Positions 29,943 to 40,567 of a stretch of 64,000 nucleotides of DNA are shown here, piece after piece. The stretch lies in contig NC_009879.1 in assembly GCF_000014345.1 (NCBI RefSeq), positions 387,501-451,500 of the forward strand. The letters run 5' to 3'. The notes below the pieces were generated by a model. The model was not told the origin of the DNA. It worked only from the letters and a program-made list of their open reading frames with translations, and did no database searches. Made by a program: the position numbers and the translations under genes. This DNA is from Rickettsia canadensis str. McKiel. GTDB taxonomy: Bacteria > Pseudomonadota > Alphaproteobacteria > Rickettsiales > Rickettsiaceae. Within the stretch, counting starts at the first letter, position 1; every line of letters starts with the position of its first letter.

Positions 29943-31107
29943 ATGAAATTAAATAAATTAAATTTAACCATTGCTGTTTGTCTTTTATATTTATAATCAG
30001 TATTAACTGCATCAAAATATTGATAATGATATAAAAATTCAAGAAAATTCTAAAAAGGTTATAGCTATGTAGTTACTTATGGTAAAGATATGTCATCAAG
30101 GGTAAGTCGCGATGTTGCTATATCATTGATTGAAGGTTACCGTCAATTTGGATGATGCTATATTTGTCGATTCAGATAACTATAAATATATTAAACTATA
30201 TTACAAGATTTACTGTTACATATTGGCTTATGGTGGTTAATCATAAAATAATGGTTAGTGGTGTGCAGAGAATTTGACTTAAAAGTAATAAAATATGAGT
30301 TAGATCCTTTTAAGGACATATTTTAAAGCTAAAGATTTTAATTCTTTGTCATACACCAAATTGCTATAGATACAGGTGGTAATTCAAGCAAGCTATTTGC
30401 TATCTGAAAATATTAAAAATTAGATATATGGCAAGTAACAAAATTAATCCTACTTATAGCATAGGTTATTTATGACAAGACTAGGATCAAGTAGGATATA
30501 TGTTTAGTACTAAATTTAATGATAAAGATAAAAACGGTAATGATATAAATGCATATGTAAAAGTGATGAGCTCCATATACGGTTATATTACTAAAAATAA
30601 AATTTGTTCATATGCTTATTTAGATTTATTTGATTCGTTTTTATTCTATTCAGGATATTCATTTATAATGAATACTAACATTAATAATATTACAATGTTT
30701 AAGTTGGAAAAATATTTACTGTCTACTAGAGTGATGCTTGCTCCATATGGTTTAGAGTATAGTTTAGTTAACCATTTTTGTTGTGGATAATAAGTTAATA
30801 TTAATTACAGAAAAAATCAGAAATTTAAGTTTTACAGTGTTGGAATTAAAGCAAATAAATTATAATCGAATTTGATTTTGTCGGTTTAGCTTTAGAAGTG
30901 GCATTTTGGAATCAGCCTAAAATATTAACTGCTACTCATTTAAAAGAGAGTTGTAGACAAGGTAGACTTGGGGTAGTTAATTTTGAGCTTAGCTTAAATA
31001 AAACATTTAAAATTTTTGGCTCAGGCGGTTATAAAACAGCCGAATTTATAGAAGGTATGACTTTAAAATCTTCAGCTATTCTTAGAGCATGGTTTAAATT
31101 AGATTAA
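29943..31107 (+). pseudogene. Decayed exported (possibly outer-membrane) protein
   Basis: It begins with a likely signal peptide MKLNKLNLTIAVCLLYL interrupted by a stop, and continues in changing frames. Two open segments survive: 30500-30790 (MFSTKFNDKDKNGNDINAYV, YAYLDLFDSFLFYSGYSF) and 30898-31107 (FWNQPKILTATHLKESCRQG, FELSLNKTFKIFGSGGYKTA). Alternating aromatic-polar strands and GSGGYKTAEF resemble a beta-barrel protein, but I cannot name the family. It ends 64 nt before recG. Confidence 0.5.
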
Positions 31108-31170
31108 TTTTAGTCTATTGCTTTTAATAATATATAGTCATATATATACGATAATGATGTATGGCTATAT

Positions 31171-33288
31171 ATGTTAACTATTCTAGAAAAATTCTTATTC
31201 TCTTCTGTAAAAACGTTTATCAATATACGTGAAGATACCGTATCTGCTCTTAAAAGGCTTGGTATTAATAATATTCGTGATTTATTATTTTATATACCTG
31301 TTTCATATCAAAATAAAACATTATCGCCTAATTTAACCAAAGTTAGAGACGGTGAAATAATCCAAACGGAAATTGTAATTGAGAGCATTAGTTTACCAAA
31401 AAACAGTAATCAGCCTCTTAAAATTACGGCTCGCAATGATACTGGTTCTTTGTTATTAGTATTTTTTCATAGACCACCTCCATTTATTTTTAATAAGTTA
31501 AAGGTTGGTACTTCTCATATTATCAGCGGTAAAGTACAATTTTTTGATCATCATTTACAGATTTCACATCCTGAATTTATTGTGAATCCTACACTCGCAA
31601 AAGAAATAGAGCCTATTTATTCTTTAACATATCTCCTTAGTAATAAACAGCTGTATTCATATATCATAAAAGCAATGGATATATTTGAAAGGAAATGCAA
31701 GGGGCTAGAAGATAAAGAGGTAAAGGATTATTTAGATTCCATATTGCAGAATTTGAAGGTGTTGCATTCTTTATGTCATTTACGCAAAAGTAGGAATTCA
31801 GAAAAAATGGATATCATGGTCAAGTCGTGGGATGATACGAGAGTGTGTTTAAATAATGCCAAAAAACACCTAGCAGCTAAAGAACTAATCGCCAATCAAA
31901 TATCTCTTTTTAATGTACGTACGCAAATAAGTAGAAGACAAGGTAATATTTTCCCTAAAGCTGCAGGTCCTCAAGTCAATATATTAAATGAGCTAGGATT
32001 TGAATTAACACCATATCAAAAGCAAGTTATAGAGGAAATAGAACTTGATCAAAGCGATAAAGTAGAAATGATGAGATTGTTGCAAGGAGATGTTGGTTCA
32101 GGTAAAACTTTAGTAGCTCTGCTTACTATGGTAAATGTGGCAGTCGCTGGATTTCAAGCAACGCTTATGGCTCCAACCGATTTGCTTGCCAATCAGCATT
32201 ACGAGTTTTTTGTTAAAGCTTTAAAAAATACTAATATAAGAGTTGGATTACTTACAGGTAAGATACTAGGGCTAGCACGTAAAAATATAATGATTCAGCT
32301 TGAAAATGGTGAAATTGAAATATTGCTTGGTACTCATGCTTTATTTCAAGAAAAAGTAAGTTTTAAAAAACTAGGTTATATAGTTATTGATGAGCAGCAT
32401 AGATTTGGAGTGCAGCAGCGTTTGAATTTAATAAATAAAGGGGTAAATCCCGATGTTCTAGTTATGACTGCAACGCCGATTCCAAGAAGTTTAGCACTTA
32501 CCATGTTTGGAGATATGACTATTTCTAAACTTCAAGGTAAACCAAAAAATCGTCTACCTATTGCAACGAATATTATGTCGACTAATAAAATAGAACATGT
32601 TATAGAAGCGATAAATAAGAAGCTTATTCTAGGCGAGAGGATATATTGGATATGTCCATTGATAGAGAGGGGAAAGCAAGAGGAGCAAGAAGATGATAGT
32701 GTATTAATGGATGTGATGAATCGTTTTAACTCTATAGAAAATATCTATCAAGGTTATACTGGTATTATTCACGGTAAGATGAAGAATGAGCAGAAAGATA
32801 TCATAATGAAGCAATTTAAGGAAGGTGAAATTAAGATATTAGTTGCCACAACCGTTATTGAAGTCGGAATAGATGTACCGGAAGCCACTTTGATCATTAT
32901 TGAAAATGCTGAGCAGTTTGGCCTTGCTCAACTTCATCAGCTTAGAGGTAGAGTAGGGCGAGGGAATTTACAGTCATATTGTATATTGTTATATAATCCT
33001 AAGCGACTCGGACAAGTTGCACGAGGCAGGTTTGAGATAATGCAACAAACTAATGATGGGTTTTATATCGCTGAACAGGATTTAAAACTTCGAGGTAGCG
33101 GTGAGATTTTAGGAGTAAAACAAAGTGGCGAAATCGAATTTTTCTTCGCCGATTTAGCAGAGCATTATGACTTGCTTCTTAAAGCTAATAAATTTGCGGA
33201 AATAGGCTCAAAAGGTAATTTGGATTTTATTGACTTTCAGATAAAACTCTTTGCTAAATCGCAAGTAAGCGAGTTTGGTTTAGTTTAA
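31171..33288 (+). CDS. recG: ATP-dependent DNA helicase RecG
   Basis: RecG remodels stalled forks and Holliday junctions. The 705-residue protein has the N-terminal wedge/OB domain (about 1-200), Walker A GDVGSGKT (306-313), DEQHRFG (about 406-412), TATPIPRSL, and the motif VI region QLRGRVGRG, the same SF2 layout as Mfd. Residues about 201-223 (CHLRKSRNSEKMDIMVKSWD) lack a counterpart in typical RecG and coincide with a translated repeat. The frame remains open, so it is probably functional. Confidence 0.96.
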   Translation: MLTILEKFLFSSVKTFINIREDTVSALKRLGINNIRDLLFYIPVSYQNKTLSPNLTKVRDGEIIQTEIVIESISLPKNSNQPLKITARNDTGSLLLVFFHRPPPFIFNKLKVGTSHIISGKVQFFDHHLQISHPEFIVNPTLAKEIEPIYSLTYLLSNKQLYSYIIKAMDIFERKCKGLEDKEVKDYLDSILQNLKVLHSLCHLRKSRNSEKMDIMVKSWDDTRVCLNNAKKHLAAKELIANQISLFNVRTQISRRQGNIFPKAAGPQVNILNELGFELTPYQKQVIEEIELDQSDKVEMMRLLQGDVGSGKTLVALLTMVNVAVAGFQATLMAPTDLLANQHYEFFVKALKNTNIRVGLLTGKILGLARKNIMIQLENGEIEILLGTHALFQEKVSFKKLGYIVIDEQHRFGVQQRLNLINKGVNPDVLVMTATPIPRSLALTMFGDMTISKLQGKPKNRLPIATNIMSTNKIEHVIEAINKKLILGERIYWICPLIERGKQEEQEDDSVLMDVMNRFNSIENIYQGYTGIIHGKMKNEQKDIIMKQFKEGEIKILVATTVIEVGIDVPEATLIIIENAEQFGLAQLHQLRGRVGRGNLQSYCILLYNPKRLGQVARGRFEIMQQTNDGFYIAEQDLKLRGSGEILGVKQSGEIEFFFADLAEHYDLLLKANKFAEIGSKGNLDFIDFQIKLFAKSQVSEFGLV
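31772..31841 (+). repeat. Palindromic-repeat remnant inside recG
   Basis: The bases gtcatttacgcaaaagtagg resemble a type A arm, and ggtcaagtcgtgggatgata a type B arm; both are translated in frame near RecG residues 201-223. Confidence 0.6.
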
Positions 33289-33293
33289 ATATG

Positions 33294-33493
33294 TCATTCC
33301 CATTATTATTGGCTTTGTTGCATGGATACCACATAGTCATTGTTAGTGACTAAATGAACGTAATCCATAAAAAATAATAAAAAAATTCTGATTTACAAAA
33401 TTTTTTTATTGGCTTGCTTAGTCAATTGCTGTGCACATTCATTGCAATGGCAGAAAAACTGATCCATGCAACAATGCCTCCGCAGGAATGACA
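33294..33493. repeat. Nested inverted-repeat element after recG
   Basis: Outer ends gtcattcc / ggaatgac enclose inner ends ttgttgcatggat / atccatgcaacaa, with an AT-rich centre (about 33373-33412). The same nested arrangement recurs at 36454-36667. Confidence 0.7.
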
Positions 33494-33526
33494 TAAAATG
33501 AAAATCTAGAATACTTAAGAATAAAG

Positions 33527-34000
33527 CTAATCCTGTGTGATTTCAGCAATCCTAGTACACAGAGCTTCAATTATATCCCAGCTTTTTTGAATAGCGAGTA
33601 AAGAAGAATTATTAATATTTATTTGTTTTAATAAATCTATAGCGATTTGTTCATGTTCCGGATCAAGAAGCATATGTATTTTGAAATGTTTTTCTGCTTT
33701 ATGATTAAAAAATATTGAGCCTAATTTTTCATAAAATATTCTTAGCACAAGAGTCTATTACTATACTTCAGCATTAGTAAATTGTAAGGGATGTGTCATA
33801 CGTAATGGACAAGGACGGTCCGCTCACTATCTCCAAACGTCATCATTGTCTAGATTTTGTGATAATTCTACATATGTGTCCAAATTCAGCGGTGAGATGC
33901 TTCCATGCCAGTTGTTTAAATTCTTTTGTTTCCGAAAATACTACTCTTGCTAATATCATTTTCTAAAATTTGTCTGATCAAATCCAAAAATATTTAAGAA
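33527..34000 (-). pseudogene. Remnant of an unrecognised protein
   Basis: The 73-codon ORF 33527-33748 (KLGSIFFNHKAEKHFKIHML, LAIQKSWDIIEALCTRI) looks like a C-terminal helical part. Upstream on the minus strand, broken frames give ILARVVFSETKEFKQLAWKH, LTAEFGH and TYVELSQNLDNDDVW, which probably belong to the same gene. The helical, His- and Glu-containing pattern is loosely like haem-oxygenase-fold proteins, but this is only a guess. Bases 34001-34167 hold nothing I recognise. Confidence 0.45.
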
Positions 34001-34167
34001 ATTTATTTTTTTGCATGGTACTATCTAATTGAATTTCACAGAGTTTGTTTTTTCTAAATTGCTCTTTATATTGAGTATTATCTGAAATTAGATAACATAT
34101 AAGTAATATCAATATTATCTAAATATATTAATCTAGAACCACTGTCACTAAATTTATTAACGGTTAC

Positions 34168-34914
34168 TTACCAATTTTTAAAACTATATGTGTATTTATA
34201 TATAAATTGTAAAATCATACTGTGTATGCAGTAAATATATAAAATATTTCGACTTATCCATTTTAAATTTATAGCTATTTTTTGTGAATAATCACTTATG
34301 ATCATTAATATATAGGTAACTGTTAAGATGGTGAGGTTTAAAATTAAATCAGTATTTGAAAAATTAAAATCACTCATGGGAATTGCAAGAGTAAAAAGAG
34401 TTGAATGCATGCACGTAATAAAAATGGCTATAAAACAACTAAGTTTTAAATTTGCCTGTTCATGTTGTGCAATAAATCCAAGGATCATTATAGCAATTAC
34501 AATAGTACCGTAGTCAACTAAATACCAACTAATATGAAATAATATTGCCATTATAATTACATGACAATAACCGCTATAGAAGAAGTGAATTAAAGACTTA
34601 CGAAAATAGTAAATATAACATTGTCCTAAATAGATTGGTATTAGAATATTTGTAGTAATAAACTGTTTAAATAACACAGTAGTATATATTTGTAACAAAA
34701 TGCCAGCTATTATTATTTTAGTTTTTGGTTTATCATGAAAATTATAACCGGTAAAAAAGCAAAACACCGGCATGACAGTACGACCGATAACCCGCATAAT
34801 CGTTAATTCAGGATATAGATATAAACCCATATGATCAATGATCATGGCTATAATAGCTAAGGTTTTTAGCAAATCCTGATAATTTGATTGGTGCTTATTT
34901 CTTGTTATTATCAT
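34168..34914 (-). CDS. TraX-family membrane protein
   Basis: A 248-residue protein with about eight hydrophobic helices. The N-terminal LLKTLAIIAMIIDHMGLYLY and MRVIGRTVMPVFCFFTGYNF are characteristic of TraX, an acyltransferase-like family first described for acetylation of F-pilin. Its start codon overlaps the murJ stop (ATGA at 34911-34914), indicating translational coupling. No conjugation genes are nearby, so a role in pilin modification here is doubtful; a cell-envelope acylation role is an inference. Confidence 0.8.
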   Translation of the reverse strand: MIITRNKHQSNYQDLLKTLAIIAMIIDHMGLYLYPELTIMRVIGRTVMPVFCFFTGYNFHDKPKTKIIIAGILLQIYTTVLFKQFITTNILIPIYLGQCYIYYFRKSLIHFFYSGYCHVIIMAILFHISWYLVDYGTIVIAIMILGFIAQHEQANLKLSCFIAIFITCMHSTLFTLAIPMSDFNFSNTDLILNLTILTVTYILMIISDYSQKIAINLKWISRNILYIYCIHSMILQFIYKYTYSFKNW

Positions 34915-36416
34915 AAAACCACTTTTAATAAATATGCCGTGCCGAAAAATGATCCTATTCCAACTGCAATTGTACTGCCTAGCATGCAGACTTTAATCAG
35001 TAAATATTCCGAATAAAAATATTCTAAACAATAATGTTTTATTAAAGCAATTATAACAGACATTATTATGCAGCATAATAAAATTTTACCGCAAAAAAGT
35101 TTTATATTGGCTTCTATATGTAGCTTATTTTGTTTTGTAGTATAGCTATATAATAAACCTAGATTATACCAAGCTGCGATAGATGTGCCGACGGCAATAC
35201 CGATATGTTTTAAAGAATCCATTAGTAGCAAATTTATACCGGTATTAATTATTATTGAAAATAAGGTTATTTTGAGCGGTGTTTTAGTATCTCCATTAGC
35301 ATAAAAAATAGGGGTTAAAATTTTTGCCAAAATAAAAGCAGGAAGCCCAAGGGCAAATGCAGAAATAGCCTCGGCGGTATTTGTAGTATCTTGGCTTGTG
35401 AATACTCCTCTTTCATATATTATGTTAATGATCGGATGAGATAGTATTATAATACCGAATGTAGCAGGTAGTGATAATAATAATCCCATTCTAATAGCAT
35501 TATTCTGTATTTTTTTTGCAGATACTAGATCATTTGATTTATAGATTTTTGATAGCGTAGGTAGCAATATAGTAGAGAAGCTAGTACCTATTATTGATAA
35601 AGGAAATTGATAAATCCGATCAGCATAAGCTAATATTGAAATAGCACCTTCAATAAAGCTAGCAATAGATTGCGATATAAAAAGATTCAATTGTTGAACG
35701 CCGGAGCTAATGATCGCAGGTCCCATATTAATTAGAAGCTTTTTTACATCGGGATCGCTTGGGTTAAAAATTATTGGAAAGTTTAAATCCGCTCTCTTAA
35801 CACAGACAAACATAAACGAAACTTGTAATATTCCAGCAATTATTAAAGATAGACTGATTGAAATGGTAGATTCTATGTAATCATCTAGCATTAAAGTACA
35901 GATTATTACGCATACGCTTAAAATCACCGGTGAGAAAGCAAACGCGGTAAATTTTTTTATGGAATTTAATATTCCGCCAAGTAAAGCAGTTAATGAAACA
36001 AATATTAAATAAGGTATAGTAATTCGGCATAAAAAGATGGTAAGCTCAAACTTTTCCTTTTTACCATGAAAACCAGGGGCAATAAACAGCATTAATTGTG
36101 GCATAAAAATTTGCATTAATGCTATTATGATTATTAATGTCAGAAGTAGAAGAGTAAAAACCGTACCTGAAAAATTATTAGCAGCTCTTTTAGAGATCAG
36201 CATTTTTTCATTATAAATAGGAATAAATATGCTTGATAATGCTCCTTCTGCAAAAATTCTTCTAAATAGATTTGGTAGTTTAAAAGCAACATTAATGCTA
36301 TCGCCCATAGGTGTAGAGCCAAATAGTGATGCGATAAATTGTTCACGCACGAGGCCAAATATGCGAGAAATTAATGTGCAAAAAGCTACTACGACCCCTG
36401 AACGAAATAATGTCAC
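34911..36416 (-). CDS. murJ: Lipid II flippase MurJ (MviN)
   Basis: MurJ moves lipid II across the inner membrane. The 501-residue MOP-superfamily protein has about 14 helices. The N-terminal RSGVVVAFCTLISRIFGLVR and the FGSTPMGDSINVAFKLPNLF loop are diagnostic, as is FRRIFAEGALSSIFIP. The start is GTG at 36416. It completes, with murA, murE, murF and mraY, the peptidoglycan precursor genes in this window, and is coupled to the downstream TraX-like gene. Confidence 0.95.
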   Translation of the reverse strand: MTLFRSGVVVAFCTLISRIFGLVREQFIASLFGSTPMGDSINVAFKLPNLFRRIFAEGALSSIFIPIYNEKMLISKRAANNFSGTVFTLLLLTLIIIIALMQIFMPQLMLFIAPGFHGKKEKFELTIFLCRITIPYLIFVSLTALLGGILNSIKKFTAFAFSPVILSVCVIICTLMLDDYIESTISISLSLIIAGILQVSFMFVCVKRADLNFPIIFNPSDPDVKKLLINMGPAIISSGVQQLNLFISQSIASFIEGAISILAYADRIYQFPLSIIGTSFSTILLPTLSKIYKSNDLVSAKKIQNNAIRMGLLLSLPATFGIIILSHPIINIIYERGVFTSQDTTNTAEAISAFALGLPAFILAKILTPIFYANGDTKTPLKITLFSIIINTGINLLLMDSLKHIGIAVGTSIAAWYNLGLLYSYTTKQNKLHIEANIKLFCGKILLCCIIMSVIIALIKHYCLEYFYSEYLLIKVCMLGSTIAVGIGSFFGTAYLLKVVL

Positions 36417-36453
36417 TGTTTATTTTTGTGTCCTATTTTTAAAATCGATTGAT

Positions 36454-36667
36454 GTCATTCCCTGTAGATATGACATTGTTGCATGGATACCACATTATCA
36501 TTGCAAGCGACTGTAGAGAGTATGGCAAAGCCAGAGGAAAGTAATAAAAATATGCTATATAAATTAGCATTTTTTACTGGATTGCTTCGTGAATGACTTT
36601 GTAATTTTCCTTGCAATGACGAAAAAATCGATCTACGCAACAAAATGCTACGCGAGAATGATATTGA
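36454..36667. repeat. Nested inverted-repeat element upstream of murJ
   Basis: Outer arms gtcattccctg and gcgagaatgat, middle arms ttgttgcatggat and atctacgcaacaa, and an inner pair cattgcaagcgac / cttgcaatgac (type C) lie around a hairpin tgctatataaattagca. At least two repeat families are nested. Confidence 0.7.
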
Positions 36668-36694
36668 AAGTCATGTGAGCAACGCCATAAATTC

Positions 36695-37222
36695 TTACTC
36701 CTGACTAGCTCTATCTATACCTTCATTGATTAAAGTGTCTGCTTTTGCTTTATTTCCCCATCCGGTAACTTTAACCCATTTACCTTTTTCTAAATCTTTA
36801 TAATGTTCAAAGAAATGCACGATACGTTTTCTAAGCATTTCACATAGGTTATCTAGCTCTTTAATATGATCGAAAGTAATATCAAGCCTTGAGGTTGGTA
36901 CTGCGATTATTTTCTCATCAAGTCCTGATTCATCTTCCATCATTAATACGCCGATGGTTCTACACTTAATAACAGAACCAGGTACTACAGCATGATGAGA
37001 TACAACTAGTACGTCTACTGGATCACCATCATTTGAAAGAGTATGAGGAATAAAACCGTAATTACATGGATAACTCATAGTGGTTTGCATAAAGCGATCA
37101 ACAAACACCGCTCCTGATTCTTTGTCAAATTCATATTTAATTGGACCACTATTCATTGGAATTTCAATAATTACGTTTATTTCGTCATTATTTGCTTTTG
37201 CTTTTATTTTATCTATAAACAT
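36695..37222 (-). CDS. ppa: Inorganic pyrophosphatase
   Basis: A soluble family I enzyme hydrolysing PPi, pulling biosynthesis forward. The 175-residue length matches E. coli PPase. The metal-binding signature is DGDPVD (65-70), preceded by [12 protein letters not shown]; the conserved [12 protein letters not shown] (20-31) binds substrate, and later ELDNLCE and [13 protein letters not shown] complete the fold. It stands alone between two repeats. Confidence 0.96.
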   Translation of the reverse strand: MFIDKIKAKANNDEINVIIEIPMNSGPIKYEFDKESGAVFVDRFMQTTMSYPCNYGFIPHTLSNDGDPVDVLVVSHHAVVPGSVIKCRTIGVLMMEDESGLDEKIIAVPTSRLDITFDHIKELDNLCEMLRKRIVHFFEHYKDLEKGKWVKVTGWGNKAKADTLINEGIDRASQE

Positions 37223-37320
37223 GTTTTTATTTGGTTGGTTGTAATTTTATATAGCTTTGATATTATTCTACATCTGTTTTATTTCGTGCCAGGAGGCATT
37301 GTTACATAGATCAGTTTTTC

Positions 37321-37436
37321 TAGTGTCATCATACAACTTGATCACCGGATCCAAAAAAACAACTTAAAGTGCTATCATAATTTTAGTATTTTAAACTGGA
37401 CCCCTGTGGTCAAGCTACGTGGGGTAACACAGTCAT
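37321..37436. repeat. Intergenic palindromic repeat (type B)
   Basis: Arms gtgtcatcatacaacttgat and ggtcaagctacgtggggtaa around a centre with attttagtattttaaactgg, between ppa and ccmE. Confidence 0.7.
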
Positions 37437-37472
37437 GATTCATGGCCAGGACACAGAGCTATGAAAATATGG

Positions 37473-37859
37473 TCACCTCGTAGGTCTGTAATTCTCGTCA
37501 TGCTTTGTAAGCAATTGTCTTGCCATAAATTTCCCATCCGATAATTGCCCGATGGCGATAATTCCTTGTCCTTCACGAAATAGGGCAGGGAGTATACCTT
37601 GGTATAATATCTCTAAATCCTTAATATTATCGGTAATAATAAAACTTATCTTATCAGCAGCAATTTTATTTATTGAGCTTGTTTTAACAAGTCCGCCGAC
37701 TCTTAACTCTTTGTCTTGTTCTATTGCATTAATTTTTGACGGCGGCAAAAAAAATACTATATTATTCTCTAAATTATAAAGTATTATACCAATTCCTAAA
37801 AATGCTGAGCAGAAACAAATAATTATTGTTATTAACCTATTTCTTACTCTCTTTTGCAT
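37473..37859 (-). CDS. ccmE: Cytochrome c maturation haem chaperone CcmE
   Basis: CcmE carries haem covalently in the periplasm for cytochrome c assembly. It has 128 residues with an N-terminal anchor ([20 protein letters not shown]), an OB-fold body with LRVGGLVKT, and the haem-binding histidine His120 in [10 protein letters not shown] near the C-terminus. It is the last gene of the yajC-secD-sco-ccmD-ccmE run and its start overlaps ccmD by 23 nt. Confidence 0.94.
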   Translation of the reverse strand: MQKRVRNRLITIIICFCSAFLGIGIILYNLENNIVFFLPPSKINAIEQDKELRVGGLVKTSSINKIAADKISFIITDNIKDLEILYQGILPALFREGQGIIAIGQLSDGKFMARQLLTKHDENYRPTR

Positions 37860-37968
37860 CCAATTCTTCTTGTTTTTTCAGTGACTTGTAATTTACAAAA
37901 CTTACGATTAGCAATCTTGCTAAGACCAAAAAGGTAAATAAATATGCTACGGATATATAATTATTCAT
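37837..37968 (-). CDS. ccmD: Haem exporter protein CcmD (small membrane protein)
   Basis: A 43-residue protein with one membrane helix ([19 protein letters not shown]) and a charged tail [16 protein letters not shown]. The size, topology and position directly before ccmE identify CcmD, which in other bacteria helps release holo-CcmE from the CcmABC complex. ATG at 37968 overlaps the sco stop by 8 nt, and its end overlaps ccmE by 23 nt. Confidence 0.8.
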   Translation of the reverse strand: MNNYISVAYLFTFLVLARLLIVSFVNYKSLKKQEELDAKESKK

Positions 37969-38578
37969 TTCTTAAAAATTCTATAATTTCCTTAGGCGAA
38001 GAATCTAAATAGAAATGTTTCAGATATTTCCCGTTCGTATCCATTAAATAGATAAAAGATGAATGGTCAAACATATAGTTTGGGTCATCATCGTCATTAT
38101 TTACACGAGCATAGAAAACCTTGAATTTATTAGTTATATCTTTTATCTGTTGCTCGTTACCGGTAAGACCTATAAATTTCGGATGAAAATGTTTTAGATA
38201 TTCTTTAAGTACTATAGGAGTATCACGCTTTGAATCAATAGTGATAAAAAGAGGTATAATATCTATGTTATGTTTATTTAACATTTCTACAATCTCTGTC
38301 ATTTTATTTAGAGAGGTCGGACATATATCGGGACAACGAGTAAATCCAAAGTAAATGAGACTTAAGTTGCCTTTTAACTCATCACTATTAAATATCTCCC
38401 CATTTTGGTCTATTAACTCAAAATCACCGCCAATTTTTACGTTATCTTCATAGATATTAACTTGACCGGCAAGTGGTTTTGCAGGCGTTCTTAAAGATAG
38501 CAATAAATATAATGCTCCCACTCCTATTAGTAAGCTGATTATTATAATTATTTTTATAACATTTGATTGCATTTTCAT
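37961..38578 (-). CDS. SCO1/SenC copper chaperone
   Basis: Sco proteins deliver copper to the CuA site of cytochrome c oxidase. The 205-residue protein has an N-terminal membrane anchor (about 8-28), a thioredoxin-like domain with the copper-binding pair CPDIC (Cys82, Cys86) and the distal ligand His172 in [11 protein letters not shown]. It lies 5 nt downstream of secD and overlaps ccmD, so respiratory metal insertion is co-expressed with the Sec genes here. The 3' end of a periplasmic copper chaperone gene is at 63851-64000. Confidence 0.94.
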   Translation of the reverse strand: MKMQSNVIKIIIIISLLIGVGALYLLLSLRTPAKPLAGQVNIYEDNVKIGGDFELIDQNGEIFNSDELKGNLSLIYFGFTRCPDICPTSLNKMTEIVEMLNKHNIDIIPLFITIDSKRDTPIVLKEYLKHFHPKFIGLTGNEQQIKDITNKFKVFYARVNNDDDDPNYMFDHSSFIYLMDTNGKYLKHFYLDSSPKEIIEFLRNE

Positions 38579-38583
38579 AGTTT

Positions 38584-40146
38584 TTACACTAGACCTAACT
38601 TTTTAGATTTAAAATATTTTACCCAAATATCTATTAATAATTTAGTAATGATAATCGCTGAAAACATTGAGGATATGATCCCGATCGTTAATGTAATGGC
38701 AAAACCTTTGATTGCCCCTACTCCAAATATATAAAGTAAAGAAGCAACGATTAGAGTAGTGAGGTTAGAATCAAGAATAGTAGCAAACGCAGATGCAAAA
38801 CCGGTTCTAATAGCATAAAGATTAGAAACTCCTTTATGTAGTTCCTCCTTAATTCTTTCGTAAATCAATACATTAGCATCAACAGCCATACCAATAGTTA
38901 ATATTATTCCTGCAATTCCGGGCAAAGTTAAAGTCGCTTGAAAAAGTGAAAGTAAAGCTAGAATATATAATAATGCAAGGCTTAAGGCTATATTGGCAAA
39001 TAAACCAAGTACACCGTAAGACCAAATCATAAATATACACACTGCTATAAACCCTATAAGTCCTGCTTTTTTGCCAGACTCTATAGAATCAGCTCCCAAA
39101 TTTGGACCTATACTTCTTTCTTCAATAATATTAAGTGGGGCAGGAAGAGAACCAGCTCGCAATAATAGTGCAAGCTCATGTGCCGACTCCACGGTAAAAT
39201 TTCCTGTTATTATACCGCTTCCGCCCATAATTGCTCCATTTATCATTGGGGCACTTAGTAATTTATTGTCTAACACTATAGCAAGGCGTTTACCAGTATT
39301 ATTTTTAGTTATTTCACCGAATATTTTACTACCTAAATTGTTAAAAGAAAAAGTAACTACTGCTTGTGAATTTTGGTCAAAAGAAACTGAAGCCGTGGTC
39401 AGTTGATCCCCACCTAAAACAACTTTTTTCTTTATAACTACATAATACTCTCCATGACTTTCGCTATCTCCCTTAATTAGCATTGAACCTACCGGTACAT
39501 GTCCTTTTACTGCTTCTTCGATATTAGCATTTTCATCAACTAAATGAAAAGTTAGCTTAGCAGTTTTACCTAATATATTCTTTAGATAAGAAGGATTTTC
39601 TTCACCTGGCACTTGCAGTAATATATGCTTATCGCCTTGTTTTTGTAGTGTCGGCTCTTTAGTACCGGTACTATCAACTCTCATGCGAACGATCTCAATA
39701 GATTGGTCTACTACCTTGTTAAGTAAGTCATTTAATCTAGAATCGCTGTATCTAAGCTTTATTTTATTTTCATTAACTTCAACTATAATTTCAGAATCGA
39801 TTTTGTTAATTATTTTCTTTAACTGTTTTAATTCTTTTGATGTTCTTAATTCTAATTGAATGCTATTTTGATTTTGGTTAACTAACAGATTTTTATAGCC
39901 GATTTTATCCTCACGAAAATTTTTACGTAAAGTGTCGGCAAGATTTTCCATTGAATCATTTAAGTAGCTCTCAAAATCAACATCGAGTAATAAATGGGCC
40001 CCCCCTCTAAGATCAAGCCCTAGATTTACTGAATCATGAGGTAGAAACTTAGAGTTTACCTGCATGAAATTAGGTAAGGCACAAATCGTTGCAAAAACCG
40101 TACATATAATTGAAAGAAAAATTTTCCACTTAGGAAGATTTGGCAC
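38584..40146 (-). CDS. secD: Protein translocase subunit SecD
   Basis: SecD, with SecF, uses proton motive force to help pull exported proteins across the membrane. The 520-residue protein has TM1 (about 9-27), the [16 protein letters not shown] signature just after it, a large periplasmic domain, and five C-terminal helices with [18 protein letters not shown]. The start is GTG at 40146, overlapping yajC by 17 nt. secF is not adjacent in this window. Confidence 0.96.
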   Translation of the reverse strand: MPNLPKWKIFLSIICTVFATICALPNFMQVNSKFLPHDSVNLGLDLRGGAHLLLDVDFESYLNDSMENLADTLRKNFREDKIGYKNLLVNQNQNSIQLELRTSKELKQLKKIINKIDSEIIVEVNENKIKLRYSDSRLNDLLNKVVDQSIEIVRMRVDSTGTKEPTLQKQGDKHILLQVPGEENPSYLKNILGKTAKLTFHLVDENANIEEAVKGHVPVGSMLIKGDSESHGEYYVVIKKKVVLGGDQLTTASVSFDQNSQAVVTFSFNNLGSKIFGEITKNNTGKRLAIVLDNKLLSAPMINGAIMGGSGIITGNFTVESAHELALLLRAGSLPAPLNIIEERSIGPNLGADSIESGKKAGLIGFIAVCIFMIWSYGVLGLFANIALSLALLYILALLSLFQATLTLPGIAGIILTIGMAVDANVLIYERIKEELHKGVSNLYAIRTGFASAFATILDSNLTTLIVASLLYIFGVGAIKGFAITLTIGIISSMFSAIIITKLLIDIWVKYFKSKKLGLV

Positions 40147-40567
40147 TGCTTACCTTCTTATCTTTTTTATTATTTTTATTGTTTTCTTTTTTAACCGGAA
40201 CTTCCTTAGAGTGGCTGGTTATATCGATAATAGTACTTTTTAAAATTTTAATATGTACATCCTTAGCAATTTCAATCTCAATATTAGGATCATTTGCACT
40301 AACTTTAGATACAATACCGTAAATGCCGCTATTTGTTAGCACTTCTTCACCTTTTTTAACTTTGTTTGCTAATTTTTCTCTTTCTTTGCGACGTTTTTCT
40401 TGTGGGCGTAATAGTAAGAAATAAAAGATGGCAAAAATTAAAATCATCGGTATTAAGCTTGTTAACCCCGATTGTAGAGAATTTGTTTCTACAGGCACTA
40501 CCTCTGTTTCCTGTATTTCTATAGTGTCATTATGATTTGCCTGATTATCTTGCGTAATTGCTGACAT
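40130..40567 (-). CDS. yajC: Preprotein translocase auxiliary subunit YajC
   Basis: A 145-residue single-pass protein. The helix LIPMILIFAIFYFLLLRPQ (38-56) followed by EKRRKEREKLANKVKKGEEV and LTNSGIYGIVSKV is the YajC pattern. It has a longer than usual N-terminus and a lysine/asparagine-rich tail. It is the first gene of the cluster; no start other than ATG 40567 is needed. Confidence 0.95.
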   Translation of the reverse strand: MSAITQDNQANHNDTIEIQETEVVPVETNSLQSGLTSLIPMILIFAIFYFLLLRPQEKRRKEREKLANKVKKGEEVLTNSGIYGIVSKVSANDPNIEIEIAKDVHIKILKSTIIDITSHSKEVPVKKENNKNNKKDKKVSSAKSS

